Assembly: GCF_030164425.1 (NCBI RefSeq)
Contig: NZ_JASNJD010000006.1
Location: forward strand, 238,589 to 302,588
From: Pseudodonghicola flavimaris
Lineage (GTDB): Bacteria; Pseudomonadota; Alphaproteobacteria; Rhodobacterales; Rhodobacteraceae
Direction of reading: 5' to 3'
DNA: 64,000 nucleotides
Positions 44,574 through 53,708 of this stretch are shown here, one piece after another; position 1 is the first letter of the stretch; the number at the start of each line of letters is the position of its first letter. The position numbers and the translations under genes are program-made. The notes under the pieces were generated by a model. It did no database searches. It worked only from the letters and a program-made list of their open reading frames with translations, and was not told the origin of the DNA.

Positions 44574-44696
44574 GCCGGGCCCCGGCGGGGCCCGGCGCAG
44601 GCAGGGGGCAGTCTGCCCCCTCTCGGCCCCGTTCCGGGGCCAATTCACCCCCGAGGATATTTCGGGCCAGAAAAAAGAGGCCGGCAGCGCCCGGCC
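44574..44696 (+). terminator. Cluster of hairpins after the importer operon
   Basis: Four perfect stems follow each other: GCCGGGCCCC/GGGGCCCGGC (44574-44596), GGGGGCA/TGCCCCC (44604-44620), GGCCCC/GGGGCC (44625-44641) and GGCCGG/CCGGCC (44679-44696). Between the last two lies GAGGATATTTCGGGCCAGAA plus an A-run, an AT-rich patch resembling conserved intergenic sequences I recall in Rhodobacterales. Transcript ending here is likely, though there is no classic T-run. Confidence 0.55.
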
Positions 44697-44714
44697 GTCC
44701 AAGGTGAGAGAGCG

Positions 44715-45551
44715 ATGAAGAGCAAGCTTTTGCTGATCATTCTGGATGGGGTGCCGTGGCGCAACTGGCGTCGGCTGTTCGGCAATCTGGAAGGCTGGGT
44801 CGACAGCGGCGAAGCGCGGGTGTGGAAGCTGCGATCGGTGCTGCCGTCGATTTCGGCCTCCTGCTATGCCTCGATCCACACCGGGGTGGCGCCGGCGGAA
44901 CATGGCTGCACCGGCAACGGCAATGTGTTCCGGCTGAGCCATCCGGACGTGTTCTCTCAGGTGCGCCAGGCCGGCGGTGTCACCGGGGCGGTGGCGCATT
45001 CCTTCTGGTCGAGCTTCTTCAACCGCCACCCCTTCGATCTGGTGCGCGACATCGAATATGACGAACCGGAGAGCCAGACGATCAACCACGGCCGGTTTCA
45101 CACCATGACCGGCTATGGGCTGATCAACCAGATGACGCCCTCGGACGTGGATCTGTTCGCCACGCTGACCAACCTCTGCCAGCGGTTCGGGCTGAATTAC
45201 GGCATGCTGCACACCTGCACGCTCGACAGCATGGGGCACCGGTTCTTTCACGACTGCCAGGAGATGGATCACGCCTGCGCGATGATGGACGAGATGCTGG
45301 CGCCCTTCATCCATCAGTGGCGCGCCATGGGATATGAGATCATCGTCACCGCCGATCACGGCCAGGACGAGCGCGGCCATCACGGTGGCCGCAGCCCGTT
45401 GCAGCAGGAGGCGGCGCTCTATTACTTCGGCCCGGCAAAGGGACCGGAACCCGATCAGGTGATCGACCAGCTGCAGCTGGCCCCGACCATCCTGAGCCGT
45501 CTGGGCGCCCCGGTCGCGGCACCGATGACGGCAGCCCCCTTCCTGACCTGA
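44715..45551 (+). CDS. Alkaline-phosphatase-superfamily phosphodiesterase/nucleotide pyrophosphatase
   Basis: A 278-residue metal-dependent hydrolase. Metal ligands are recognisable as LLLIILDGVPW (Asp11), the nucleophile region SVLPSISASCYASIHTG, TLDSMGHRF and VTADHGQDERGHHGG. This matches the type I phosphodiesterase branch, smaller than eukaryotic ENPP enzymes. No signal peptide is visible. It follows the ABC importer by 150 bp containing the hairpin cluster, so it may be separately transcribed. Substrate is unknown; a phosphate ester brought in by the importer is possible. Confidence 0.87.
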   Translation: MKSKLLLIILDGVPWRNWRRLFGNLEGWVDSGEARVWKLRSVLPSISASCYASIHTGVAPAEHGCTGNGNVFRLSHPDVFSQVRQAGGVTGAVAHSFWSSFFNRHPFDLVRDIEYDEPESQTINHGRFHTMTGYGLINQMTPSDVDLFATLTNLCQRFGLNYGMLHTCTLDSMGHRFFHDCQEMDHACAMMDEMLAPFIHQWRAMGYEIIVTADHGQDERGHHGGRSPLQQEAALYYFGPAKGPEPDQVIDQLQLAPTILSRLGAPVAAPMTAAPFLT

Positions 45552-45674
45552 GGTCGCTGCCCGGTTTCGCGGCGTTGCCTCAGCCCGGTCGGGCGGCGAC
45601 GTCGGGCCGCGCTTGACCCCGGCGGGACATGGAGACTGAATGGCGGCGCAAGACCCCAGACGAAAGCCCCCGAC

Positions 45675-46964
45675 ATGATCCAGAACGAAGCCCCGGTGAT
45701 CGCCAACAGTCTCTGGACGGCGACCGCCCATCCGGCGCCGCGCTCCACCCCGCTGACCGGCCCCGAAGAGGCCGATGTCGCCATTGTCGGCGGCGGGTTC
45801 ACCGGCCTCTCCGCCGCGCTGCATCTGGCCGAGGCCGGGATCAGCGTGGTGCTGCTGGAAGCGGAGGAGCCGGGCTGGGGCGCCTCCGGACGCAATGGCG
45901 GCCAGGTCAATCCGGGGCTGAAGGACGCACCCGATGCGGTCGAAGCGCAATTCGGGGCGGAGGCCGGGCGCCGGATGATCCGGATGTCCGGGGGCGCCGG
46001 GCAGCTGGTGTTCGACCTGGTGCGCCGCCACGGCATCGAGTGCGATGCCCAGGAGGTCGGCTGGATCCGCGCCGCCCATACGCCGAAGAGCCGCGCCGAG
46101 TTCCATGATCTGGCGGATCAGTGGCAGCGCCGCGGCGCCGCGGTGGAGCCGCTCGGTGCGCAGGACGTGACCGATCTGATCGGCACCCCCGTCTATTGCG
46201 GCGGGCTGATCGACCGGCGCGGTGGCAACCTGCATCCGCTGAATTACGCGCTGGGGCTGGCGGCGGCGGCACGCCGGGCCGGCGCCAGGATCTACGGGCA
46301 GAGCCGCGCCACCGGGCTGGAAAGGGCCGGCGCCGGGTTCCGGCTCAGCACCGCCGGGGGCCAGGTGACGGCCCGGCGCGTGCTGCTGTGCACCAATGGC
46401 TATACCGACGGGCTGCGGCCGCCGCTGGCGCGCTCGGTGATCCCGGTGCGGTCGGTCCAGGTGGCCACCGCGCCGCTCGGGGATCTGGGCGAAACCATCC
46501 TGCCCGGCCGGCAGGCGCCCTCGGATTCGCGGCGGCTACTGCTCTATTTCCGGCGCGATGCGGCGGGGCGGTTTATCATGGGCGGGCGCGGCGCGTTTTC
46601 AGACGGCGGCACGGCCCGGCAGCTGGCGGCGCTGCGGCAGGTCTCGGAACAGATGTTCCCGCAGCTCAAAGGTGTCAGCTGGGACTATGCCTGGGGCGGT
46701 TTCGTGGCGGCCACCGCCGATCACTATCCGCATCTGCACCTGTTGGAAGACGGGCTGATGGCCGGGCTCGGCTACAACGGGCGCGGCGTCGCCATGGGGA
46801 CGGCGATGGGCAAGGTGATGGCCGATTGGGTGCTGGGCACGCCGGTCAGCGCGCTGGATTTCCCGGTGACCCCGGTCAAACCGGTGCCGTTTCACGGCTT
46901 CCGCAAACTGGGGGTGACGGCGGCGATCGGCGGCTACCGGCTGCTGGACGCGCTCGGGCTTTGA
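45675..46964 (+). CDS. FAD-dependent amine/amino-acid oxidoreductase (DAO family)
   Basis: A 429-residue flavoprotein. The FAD motif VAIVGGGFTGLSAALHLAEA occurs at about residues 35-54, with GWGASGRNGGQVNPGLK after it, typical of PuuB/OrdL-type gamma-glutamylputrescine oxidases. The C-terminal end has AGLGYNGRGVAMGTAMGKVM. It oxidises an amine or N-methyl amino acid. Its position after a peptide/amine-type importer and a phosphodiesterase suggests a shared catabolic route. An internal start choice was made by the family-like N-terminus IQNEAPVIANSLW. Confidence 0.9.
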   Translation: MIQNEAPVIANSLWTATAHPAPRSTPLTGPEEADVAIVGGGFTGLSAALHLAEAGISVVLLEAEEPGWGASGRNGGQVNPGLKDAPDAVEAQFGAEAGRRMIRMSGGAGQLVFDLVRRHGIECDAQEVGWIRAAHTPKSRAEFHDLADQWQRRGAAVEPLGAQDVTDLIGTPVYCGGLIDRRGGNLHPLNYALGLAAAARRAGARIYGQSRATGLERAGAGFRLSTAGGQVTARRVLLCTNGYTDGLRPPLARSVIPVRSVQVATAPLGDLGETILPGRQAPSDSRRLLLYFRRDAAGRFIMGGRGAFSDGGTARQLAALRQVSEQMFPQLKGVSWDYAWGGFVAATADHYPHLHLLEDGLMAGLGYNGRGVAMGTAMGKVMADWVLGTPVSALDFPVTPVKPVPFHGFRKLGVTAAIGGYRLLDALGL

Positions 46965-46977
46965 GCCCGGCGCCGGC

Positions 46978-47916
46978 TCAGTCGTCGTAGGGCCAGAGTT
47001 TCTGGCCGAGCGCCTCGATCGCCACCTCGATACGCTCGAAACTGTCATGCGCGCGCGCCGACATGTGGCGGGCCCGCAGGTATCCGTGCACCAGCCCCTG
47101 CTCGTTGATCCAGTGCACCTTGACGCCGGCCGCGCGCAGATGGCCGGCATAGGTTTCGGCGTCGTCGCGCAGCGGATCACAATCGGCGCTGATGATCACG
47201 GTGGCTGGCAGGCCGGCGAAATCGCTGTCCTGCAGCGGCGCATAGGTCGGATCGCCCTCGGGCCGGGCCTGCCCCTCGGCCAGGCGGATGTTTTCGTAGA
47301 ACTTCATCTCCGCCGTGCTGAGGAGCGGCGCATTGGCGTTGTCGCGATAGGACGGTGCGCTGCCGTCGCCGCCGAGCCCGGGATAGATCAGCACCAGCCC
47401 CAGAATACCCTTGAGCCGGCCACGGGCATGATGCGCCACGGCCGCCGCCAGGTTGCCGCCGGCGCTGTCCCCGGCCAGGACCAGCGGATCGCTGAACCGG
47501 CGGGAGGCCCAGCCGGTGGCGGTCCAGCAATCGTCGAAGGCGGCAGGGTGGCTGTGTTCCGGCGACAGCCGGTAATCCACCGACACCACGCGATAACCGG
47601 TGCGCGCGCAGATTTCGGCGCAGACATCGTCGTGGCTGTCGAGACCGCCGACGACGAAACCGCCGCCGTGGAAATACATCACCGTGCGGTCGGGGTCGCC
47701 GGCGGTATAGATCCGCACCGGCACGCCATCGGCCGAGACGTCCTCGGCCAGCACCCCTTCGGGATGCGGCTGATGGAACGCCCGGCACATGGCATCATAG
47801 ACCCGGCGCTGTTCGGTGATGGAGCTGTCCACCGCGTCCTCGGGATAGCTTTCGGCCGTCTTGCCGATGAAGGCCCAGATTTCGTCGTCCAGCAGCGCGT
47901 TGTAGTCGCGGGTCAT
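46978..47916 (-). CDS. Alpha/beta hydrolase, HSL-type esterase
   Basis: A 312-residue esterase. The oxyanion motif YFHGGGFVVGG and the nucleophile LAGDSAGGNLAA are characteristic of the hormone-sensitive-lipase group; the acid and histidine lie in ISADCDPLRDD and LVHGYLRA. The ATG at 47916 overlaps the stop of the upstream synthetase gene as ATGA and has GGGAAGA before it, so I prefer it to the ATG codons further upstream. The pair suggests an ester or thioester pathway. Confidence 0.92.
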   Translation of the reverse strand: MTRDYNALLDDEIWAFIGKTAESYPEDAVDSSITEQRRVYDAMCRAFHQPHPEGVLAEDVSADGVPVRIYTAGDPDRTVMYFHGGGFVVGGLDSHDDVCAEICARTGYRVVSVDYRLSPEHSHPAAFDDCWTATGWASRRFSDPLVLAGDSAGGNLAAAVAHHARGRLKGILGLVLIYPGLGGDGSAPSYRDNANAPLLSTAEMKFYENIRLAEGQARPEGDPTYAPLQDSDFAGLPATVIISADCDPLRDDAETYAGHLRAAGVKVHWINEQGLVHGYLRARHMSARAHDSFERIEVAIEALGQKLWPYDD

Positions 47917-49802
47917 TCTTCCCATTCCCATGCGTTGGTGAAGTTCCCCAACACATGTGCCACATCTTCGTCGTCCGCGCCATTGCGGCGAAGCTGGGCA
48001 ACCAGCCCCCGGGTTTTGTCGTCGACCACGCCTTCGACGCGGGCCTGGACATTGGCGGCCTCCAGGGCAGCGTTATAGACGCGGGTGATCGCCATCTTGC
48101 GCAGCTCCGGCTTGAACACCTTGCCGACGGCAGTTTTCGGCAGCTCGTCCAGGATGCCGACGAACTTCGGCCGGGCGGCGCGCTCGTGGACGTGGATCTT
48201 GCAATAATCCATCAGCGCCGCCTCGGTCACGGTGGCGCCCTCAACCAGTTCGACATAGGCGCAGGGCACCTCGCCGGAATAGGGGTCGGGCTGGCCGATC
48301 GCGCCGGCGAAGGCGACGTCCTCATGGCCCAGCAGCGCCTCTTCGATCTCGGCCGGGTCGATGTTGTGGCCGCCGCGGATGATCAGATCCTTGGCCCGGC
48401 CGGTGATCCAGACATAGCCGTCCGCGTCGATCCGCCCCAGATCGCCGGTGCGCAGATATTTTTCGTCGTAGTAGAGATCGACGTTCTTCTCCGCCTCCGT
48501 ATAGGTGTTGCCGGCATAGACCCCGGGGGTGGAGACGCAGATTTCGCCAATCTCGTCGGTGGCGCAGTCCTTCGGCCCCTCAGGGGTGCCCTTGATGATC
48601 CGGACGTCGGAATAGGGGAAGGGAATGCCGATGGAGCCTATCTTCTTCTCGCCCTCGGGCGGGTTGCAGGACACCAGGCAGGTCGCCTCGGTCAGCCCGT
48701 AGCCTTCGACCACGTTGACGCCGGTGGTTTCCTCGAAGCGGCGGAACAGCTCCACCGGCAGCGGAGCTGAACCGGAGAAAGCGGTCTTAACCGTGCTGAT
48801 ATCGGCATCGACCGGCCGCTGCATCTTGGCCGAAATCGCCGTGGGCACGGTGATGATGAAGGTGATCTTCCAGCGTTCGATCAGCTTCCAGAAGTTGTCG
48901 AAGACACCGTCGCCGCGATAGCCTGCCGGTGTCGGGAACACCACATGCGCCCCCGAGGCCAGCGCCGCCATCACCACCACGTGGCAGGCGAAAACATGGA
49001 ACAGCGGCAGCGGACACATCATGTTGTCCTCTTCGGTGAAGAGCAGCCGGTGCCCCACCCAGCCGTTGTAGATCGCGCCGGAATATTTGTGCTGCGCCAC
49101 CTTCGGCATGCCCGTGGTGCCGCCGGTGTGGAAATAGAACGCCACCCGATCCTTGCCGCCATCGTCGAAGGTCAGCTTGTTCGGCTGCTTTCTCAGCTCG
49201 GCGGTGAAATCGAAGTAATCGGCGTGGGCGATCATCGCCTTGCCTTCGATCTTCGGCCGCATCAACGGCACCAGCCAGGATTTCGGCGGCGTAAGATAGC
49301 GGTTCAGGTCAACCTCAAGCACCGTGTTCACATGCGGCGCGTGGCGGACTGCCTCGGCCACCTTCTGCGCCACATCGGTCTTCGGGAAGGGCTTCAGCGT
49401 CACCACCACCTTGGCGTTGGTTTCGCGCAGGATGGCGGCGATCTGTTCCGGCTCAAGCAGCGGGTTGATCGGGTTGACGATTCCCGCGATGGCGCCGCCC
49501 AGGATGGTCAGCAGCGTTTCGTTGCAGTTCGGCAGCACGCAGGCGACCACATCGGTCTCGTGAATGCCGAGCGAGCGGAACAGGTTCGCCGCCTGGCAGG
49601 TCAGCCCCAGCAGTTCGGACCAGGTCAGGGTTTCCGCCTTGTCCTTCGGCCCGGACAGCAGCTGATAACTGATCGCCTTGCCCTGCGGGTATTTGTGGGC
49701 GGTCCCGGCAAGCATGTGATAGAGGGTTTTCGGCAGATCGCGCTCTTCCCACGGCATCTCGTTTTCGATTGCCAGCCGATCTTCCATTCCGGCAAAGCCC
49801 AT
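47913..49802 (-). CDS. Acyl-CoA synthetase (AMP-dependent)
   Basis: A 629-residue adenylate-forming enzyme. The AMP-binding motif YFHTGGTTGMPKVAQHKYSG, the GYGLTEATCLVSCNPPEG loop, and YLRTGDLGRIDADGYVWITG with GRAKDLIIRGGHNIDPAEIE are all present, including the catalytic-lysine-bearing C-terminal region. Length is longer than simple acyl-CoA ligases and fits a family of about 630 residues in alphaproteobacteria. Acyl specificity is unknown. The start ATG at 49802 has GGGGAGGACG before it; a longer upstream reading is less likely. Coupled to the esterase downstream. Confidence 0.92.
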   Translation of the reverse strand: MGFAGMEDRLAIENEMPWEERDLPKTLYHMLAGTAHKYPQGKAISYQLLSGPKDKAETLTWSELLGLTCQAANLFRSLGIHETDVVACVLPNCNETLLTILGGAIAGIVNPINPLLEPEQIAAILRETNAKVVVTLKPFPKTDVAQKVAEAVRHAPHVNTVLEVDLNRYLTPPKSWLVPLMRPKIEGKAMIAHADYFDFTAELRKQPNKLTFDDGGKDRVAFYFHTGGTTGMPKVAQHKYSGAIYNGWVGHRLLFTEEDNMMCPLPLFHVFACHVVVMAALASGAHVVFPTPAGYRGDGVFDNFWKLIERWKITFIITVPTAISAKMQRPVDADISTVKTAFSGSAPLPVELFRRFEETTGVNVVEGYGLTEATCLVSCNPPEGEKKIGSIGIPFPYSDVRIIKGTPEGPKDCATDEIGEICVSTPGVYAGNTYTEAEKNVDLYYDEKYLRTGDLGRIDADGYVWITGRAKDLIIRGGHNIDPAEIEEALLGHEDVAFAGAIGQPDPYSGEVPCAYVELVEGATVTEAALMDYCKIHVHERAARPKFVGILDELPKTAVGKVFKPELRKMAITRVYNAALEAANVQARVEGVVDDKTRGLVAQLRRNGADDEDVAHVLGNFTNAWEWEE

Positions 49803-50014
49803 TGTCACGTCCTCCCCTGACGGCCTGGTTCCGGGTAATCTAGTGCCGCCAATGATTGCGGACAAACGCCGGGCGGCGCAAGCCGCGCGGGCCGGAAAAT
49901 CGCTGCCCCGCACATATGACGTCGCGCAATTTCCCAGCTAAAAGCGCCGAAATTTCCGGGTGTTGCGGGATTCTCGGAATGGAGTTTCGTCCATTCCGCC
50001 CGCCCCTGCCGCGA

Positions 50015-51823
50015 CTATTCCGCCGCCAGCCCGTCGGTGAACTGCAGCCGCGCCAGCCGGGCATAGAGCCCGCCATCGGCGACCAGCTCTTCATGCGTGC
50101 CGGTGGCGACGATCCGGCCGGCCTCCATCACCACGATCCGGTCGGCCTTTTTCACCGTGGCGAGCCGGTGCGCGACGATCAGCGTGGTGCGGCTCTGGCT
50201 CAGCTCGTCGACGGCGGTCTGCACCGCGCGTTCGCTTTCCGCGTCCAGCGCGCTGGTCGCCTCGTCCAGAAGCAGCACCGGCGCATCGCGCAGAATGGCG
50301 CGGGCGATGGCGATCCGCTGTTTCTGCCCGCCCGACAGCATCACGCCGCGTTCGCCGACACCGCTGTCGTAGCCCTCGGGCAGCGCCGAGATGAACTCAT
50401 GCGCCGCGGCGGCGCGGGCGGCGGCCTCGACCTCGGCATCGCTGGCGCCGGGACGGCCGAAGCGGATGTTCTCTCGCGCCGAGGTGGCGAAGATCACCGG
50501 ATCCTGAGGCACCAGCGCGATGGCCCGGCGGAAATCGTCCCGCGCCATCGCATCCAGCGGCAGACCGTCCAGCAGCACCCGCCCCGCGGAGGGATCGTAG
50601 AACCGCAGCATCAGCTGGATGATGGTGGTCTTGCCGGCGCCCGAGGGGCCGACGAAGGCCACCGTCTCGCCCGGGCGGATCGCCAGGTTGATCCCGTCGA
50701 GTGCCGCCGTCTCCGGCCGCGCCGGATAGCGGAAGGACACCTCCTCGAAGACGATCTCGCCCCGCACCGGACGCGGCAGCGGCAGCGGTGCCGCCGGATC
50801 GGTCACCCGGTCCTCGGCATTCAGCAGCTCCACCAGCCGCTCGGTGGCGCCGGCGGCGCGCTGCAGCTCGCTCCAGATTTCCGAAAGCGCCGCAACCGCG
50901 CCGGCCACCAGCACCGAGTAGATGACGAACTGCACCAGCATGCCCTCGGTCATCGCGCCGGCGCGGACATCGCGGGCGCCGATCCACAGCACCCCGACGA
51001 TGCCGGTAAAGACCAGGAAGATCACGATCACCGTCAGCAGCGCCCGTGTCTTGATCCGGCGCTGCGACACGTCATAGGAGGTTTCGGTCATCTCGGCGAA
51101 GCGGGCGCGGCTGGCGCCTTCGTTGGTGAAGGCCTGGACGGTCTGCACCGCCCCCAGCGCCTCTGCCGCATTACCGGAGGAGGCGGCGATCCAGTCCTGG
51201 TTCTCGCGGCTGACCTGACGCAGACGGCGGCCCAGCACCAGGATCGGCACCACCACCGCCGGCACGATCAGCAGCACCATGCCGGTCAGCTTGGCCGAGG
51301 TCAGCAGCATCAGCACCATGCCGCCCAGGAACAGCAGCGTGTTGCGCAGCGCGATGGAGATCGACGAGCCCAGCACCGACTGGATCAGCGTTGTGTCGGT
51401 GGTGATCCGGCTCAGCACCTCGCCAGTCATGATCTTTTCGTAGAACTGCGGGCTCATGCCGATCACCCGGTCGAAGACCGCCTTGCGCAGATCGGCCACC
51501 ACCCGTTCGCCCAGCCGCGTCACCAGCGCATAGCGCAGCCCGGTGCCGACGGCGAGCAGCCCGGCGATCCCCAGCGCCGCCAGGAAATACTGATCGAGCA
51601 GCTGGGCCTGACCGTCGCGGAAGCTGTCGACCACCCGGCGCACCGCCAGCGGCAGGGTCAGCGACACCACCGAGGTGAAGATCAGCGCCAGGATGGCGGC
51701 AACGATCAGCCCCAGATAGGGCCGCATATAGGGCCAGAGCGCCCTGAGAATCCCGATCTGACGCGACCGCGCGCGGTCCTCCTCGGCTCCGGGCGCGGCA
51801 GGTTTGGCGGATCGGCGGGCCAT
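50015..51823 (-). CDS. MsbA-like ABC exporter (membrane and ATPase fused)
   Basis: A 602-residue half-transporter. Six membrane segments occupy about residues 30-310 and the ATPase domain about 350-595, with Walker A GPSGAGKTTIIQL, signature LSGGQKQRIAIARAI and Walker B VLLLDEATSALD, and the H-loop IVAHRLATV. It should dimerise to export a lipid or drug. The ATG at 51823 (MARRSAKPAAPG) has AAGGAG upstream; in-frame starts further up are weaker. It lies alone, with 212 bp before the synthetase gene on the same strand and no clear operon link. Confidence 0.92.
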   Translation of the reverse strand: MARRSAKPAAPGAEEDRARSRQIGILRALWPYMRPYLGLIVAAILALIFTSVVSLTLPLAVRRVVDSFRDGQAQLLDQYFLAALGIAGLLAVGTGLRYALVTRLGERVVADLRKAVFDRVIGMSPQFYEKIMTGEVLSRITTDTTLIQSVLGSSISIALRNTLLFLGGMVLMLLTSAKLTGMVLLIVPAVVVPILVLGRRLRQVSRENQDWIAASSGNAAEALGAVQTVQAFTNEGASRARFAEMTETSYDVSQRRIKTRALLTVIVIFLVFTGIVGVLWIGARDVRAGAMTEGMLVQFVIYSVLVAGAVAALSEIWSELQRAAGATERLVELLNAEDRVTDPAAPLPLPRPVRGEIVFEEVSFRYPARPETAALDGINLAIRPGETVAFVGPSGAGKTTIIQLMLRFYDPSAGRVLLDGLPLDAMARDDFRRAIALVPQDPVIFATSARENIRFGRPGASDAEVEAAARAAAAHEFISALPEGYDSGVGERGVMLSGGQKQRIAIARAILRDAPVLLLDEATSALDAESERAVQTAVDELSQSRTTLIVAHRLATVKKADRIVVMEAGRIVATGTHEELVADGGLYARLARLQFTDGLAAE

Positions 51824-52048
51824 GGCTCTGGCTCCTTCATTGGCATCGGATCGGGATCGGCGGCAGGCGGAAACGCCCGTTTCGTGGGCCTGTTTCATGG
51901 CGGCGCGCAGGCCTTGGGTCAAGCGGACAGTTGCCGATGCGGCGGGTCGAACCGGGTTCGGACCGGATTCAGGGGCGAAAACCCGCGCCTGACCGGCCCA
52001 CGGCAGCCCTGCGGCAGGGGTGCGGGAGCCGCGCCCCTGCCCCGCCGC

Positions 52049-53425
52049 CTAGCCCCCGAGGCCCACGCCGCTGGCCCGGCGCCGCAGACCGGTCCAGAGA
52101 ATCCCGGCGGCAAGGGCGATCACCGCCGCATCGGCGACCGGAAAGGCGTACCATATCGCCTGCGCCCCCCAGAGCGTGCCGAAGCCCACCACCAGCAGCG
52201 GGCCGAGTGCCAGCGGCTTGACCAGGGTCAAGAGCGCGGTCCGCCCCGGCCGTCCCGCCGCCTGGAAGTAGAGCGCCAGCACCAGAACCGGCCCGGCGAA
52301 GAGGTAGAGCGCCACCATCGGATGCAGCACCGTCACCACCCGCGCCGCCGTGGCCGCGTCGGGCACAAAGAGCGTCCCGACCCGCGCGCCTGCGGCCAGC
52401 AGCCCGGCCTCGACCAGCAGGCAATAGACAAAGGCCACGGCCAGAGCCAGCCGCAGCACCCGGTCGGAGCGGTCGAAGCGGCGCGCGCCGATGTTGTTAC
52501 CGACGATGCTCTGGGTCGCCAGCGCGATCGCCATCAGCGGCAGGAAGGTGAAGCTGAAGATCCGCGTGACCAGACCATAGGCGGCGACGATTTCGGCATA
52601 TCCCGCCCCGGCGGTCAGCCGCAGGGTGGCGATCACCGTCGCCGCCACCAGCGCGATGCCGAGAAAGCTGAGGCTGAGCGGCGCGCCGAGCCGCAGCATC
52701 GCTGCCCAGGTGCCCCCCCACGACCGCCGCCACAGCACCGCCAGCGGCAGCGCCCCGGCGTGCCGCCACCGCAGGAGCAGCAGCGCCCCGAGCCCGAGGG
52801 CCTGTGCCAGCGCCGTACCCCAGGCCGAGCCGGCCACCCCCAGACCCAGACCGACGATCAGCAGGGCCGTCAGGGCGATATTGGCCAGTGTCACCCCCAG
52901 CGACATCAGGGCCATCAGCCCCGCCCGCCCCTCGTTGCGCCCGGCATCGGCGTGCACCGCCAGCGCCAGTTGCACCGGCATGGCATAGATCATGATCGCG
53001 AGATAGCTCCGCGCCATGCCGGCGATCTCCGCGTCGCCCCCGGCCAACCCGCCGGTCAGCGTCTCGCCCCCGATCCAGAACAGCGCGATGCCCCCGGCCG
53101 CGAGCACGACCGCAAGCCCGTGGGCACCGGCGAAGACCGCGGCCGCCGCCGGTGCGTCACCGGCGCCGAGGTGACGCGCCAGCAGGCTGGACATGCCGCC
53201 GCCCACCAGCGTCGACAGCGCGATGGTGACCATCAGCACCGGGAAGACGATGCTCACCGCGGCGAGCGCGCGGGCGCCGACGAAATGGCCGAGAAAGGCG
53301 GCATCGATGACGGTCTGCAGCCCGCTCATGGTCATCACGACCATCATCGGCAGGACATTGGACCAGAACAGACGCCCCGGCGGGGCGGTCAGGAAACGGT
53401 TTTCGGATGCGCTTTGCGACGACAT
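52049..53425 (-). CDS. MATE-family efflux transporter
   Basis: A 458-residue membrane protein with about 12 segments. The start, NVLPMMVVMTMSGLQTVIDA followed by AFLGHFVGARALAAVS, and the internally repeated TQSIVGNNIGARRFDRSDRV are typical of MATE drug/sodium antiporters. The ATG at 53425 has GAGGAG before it; a longer upstream reading contains an unlikely Arg/Pro-rich lead. It is divergent from the RTX-repeat gene across about 280 bp. Substrate unknown. Confidence 0.92.
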   Translation of the reverse strand: MSSQSASENRFLTAPPGRLFWSNVLPMMVVMTMSGLQTVIDAAFLGHFVGARALAAVSIVFPVLMVTIALSTLVGGGMSSLLARHLGAGDAPAAAAVFAGAHGLAVVLAAGGIALFWIGGETLTGGLAGGDAEIAGMARSYLAIMIYAMPVQLALAVHADAGRNEGRAGLMALMSLGVTLANIALTALLIVGLGLGVAGSAWGTALAQALGLGALLLLRWRHAGALPLAVLWRRSWGGTWAAMLRLGAPLSLSFLGIALVAATVIATLRLTAGAGYAEIVAAYGLVTRIFSFTFLPLMAIALATQSIVGNNIGARRFDRSDRVLRLALAVAFVYCLLVEAGLLAAGARVGTLFVPDAATAARVVTVLHPMVALYLFAGPVLVLALYFQAAGRPGRTALLTLVKPLALGPLLVVGFGTLWGAQAIWYAFPVADAAVIALAAGILWTGLRRRASGVGLGG

Positions 53426-53653
53426 CACATGCTCCTCATCTGAGGCATTCCGGATCAAGGGGGGGGAGCCTGCGTTGCCCGCCTGCGAAATGCTTCGAAG
53501 GGGGAGAGATGCGATATCTTCGGGCTTCACCGTGACAGATGTCCGCAGGCGGCGGGTGCCCGATACCTGCGCCTCCCCTACCGGCGGCGCGGCGGTCCTG
53601 TCAAGTTCGCCGACCTGCTGCCGCGCACCGCTGTGGCGCGGATGCAAAATGGA

Positions 53654-53682
53654 CGAATGTATGATATGATATCACTCATTCG
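53654..53682. promoter_or_regulatory. AT-rich inverted repeat before the RTX gene
   Basis: CGAATG (53654-53659) and CATTCG (53677-53682) are perfect arms around a 17-bp AT-rich spacer that itself contains TATGATATGATATCAC. It is the only AT-rich patch in this gap and lies 27 bp before the RTX-repeat start codon, so it probably overlaps the promoter. Regulator unknown. Confidence 0.4.
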
Positions 53683-53708
53683 CAGGCGACGGAAACGGGG
53701 GATCGGTC

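Noticed and set aside
42807..46235. A 1142-codon minus-strand frame opposite the importer ATPase and phosphodiesterase genes
   Set aside because: Mirror of well-supported genes with intact ABC and metal-binding motifs.
49856..53443. A 1195-codon plus-strand frame opposite the MsbA-like and MATE genes
   Set aside because: Mirror of two clear transporters; no transmembrane or domain pattern of its own.
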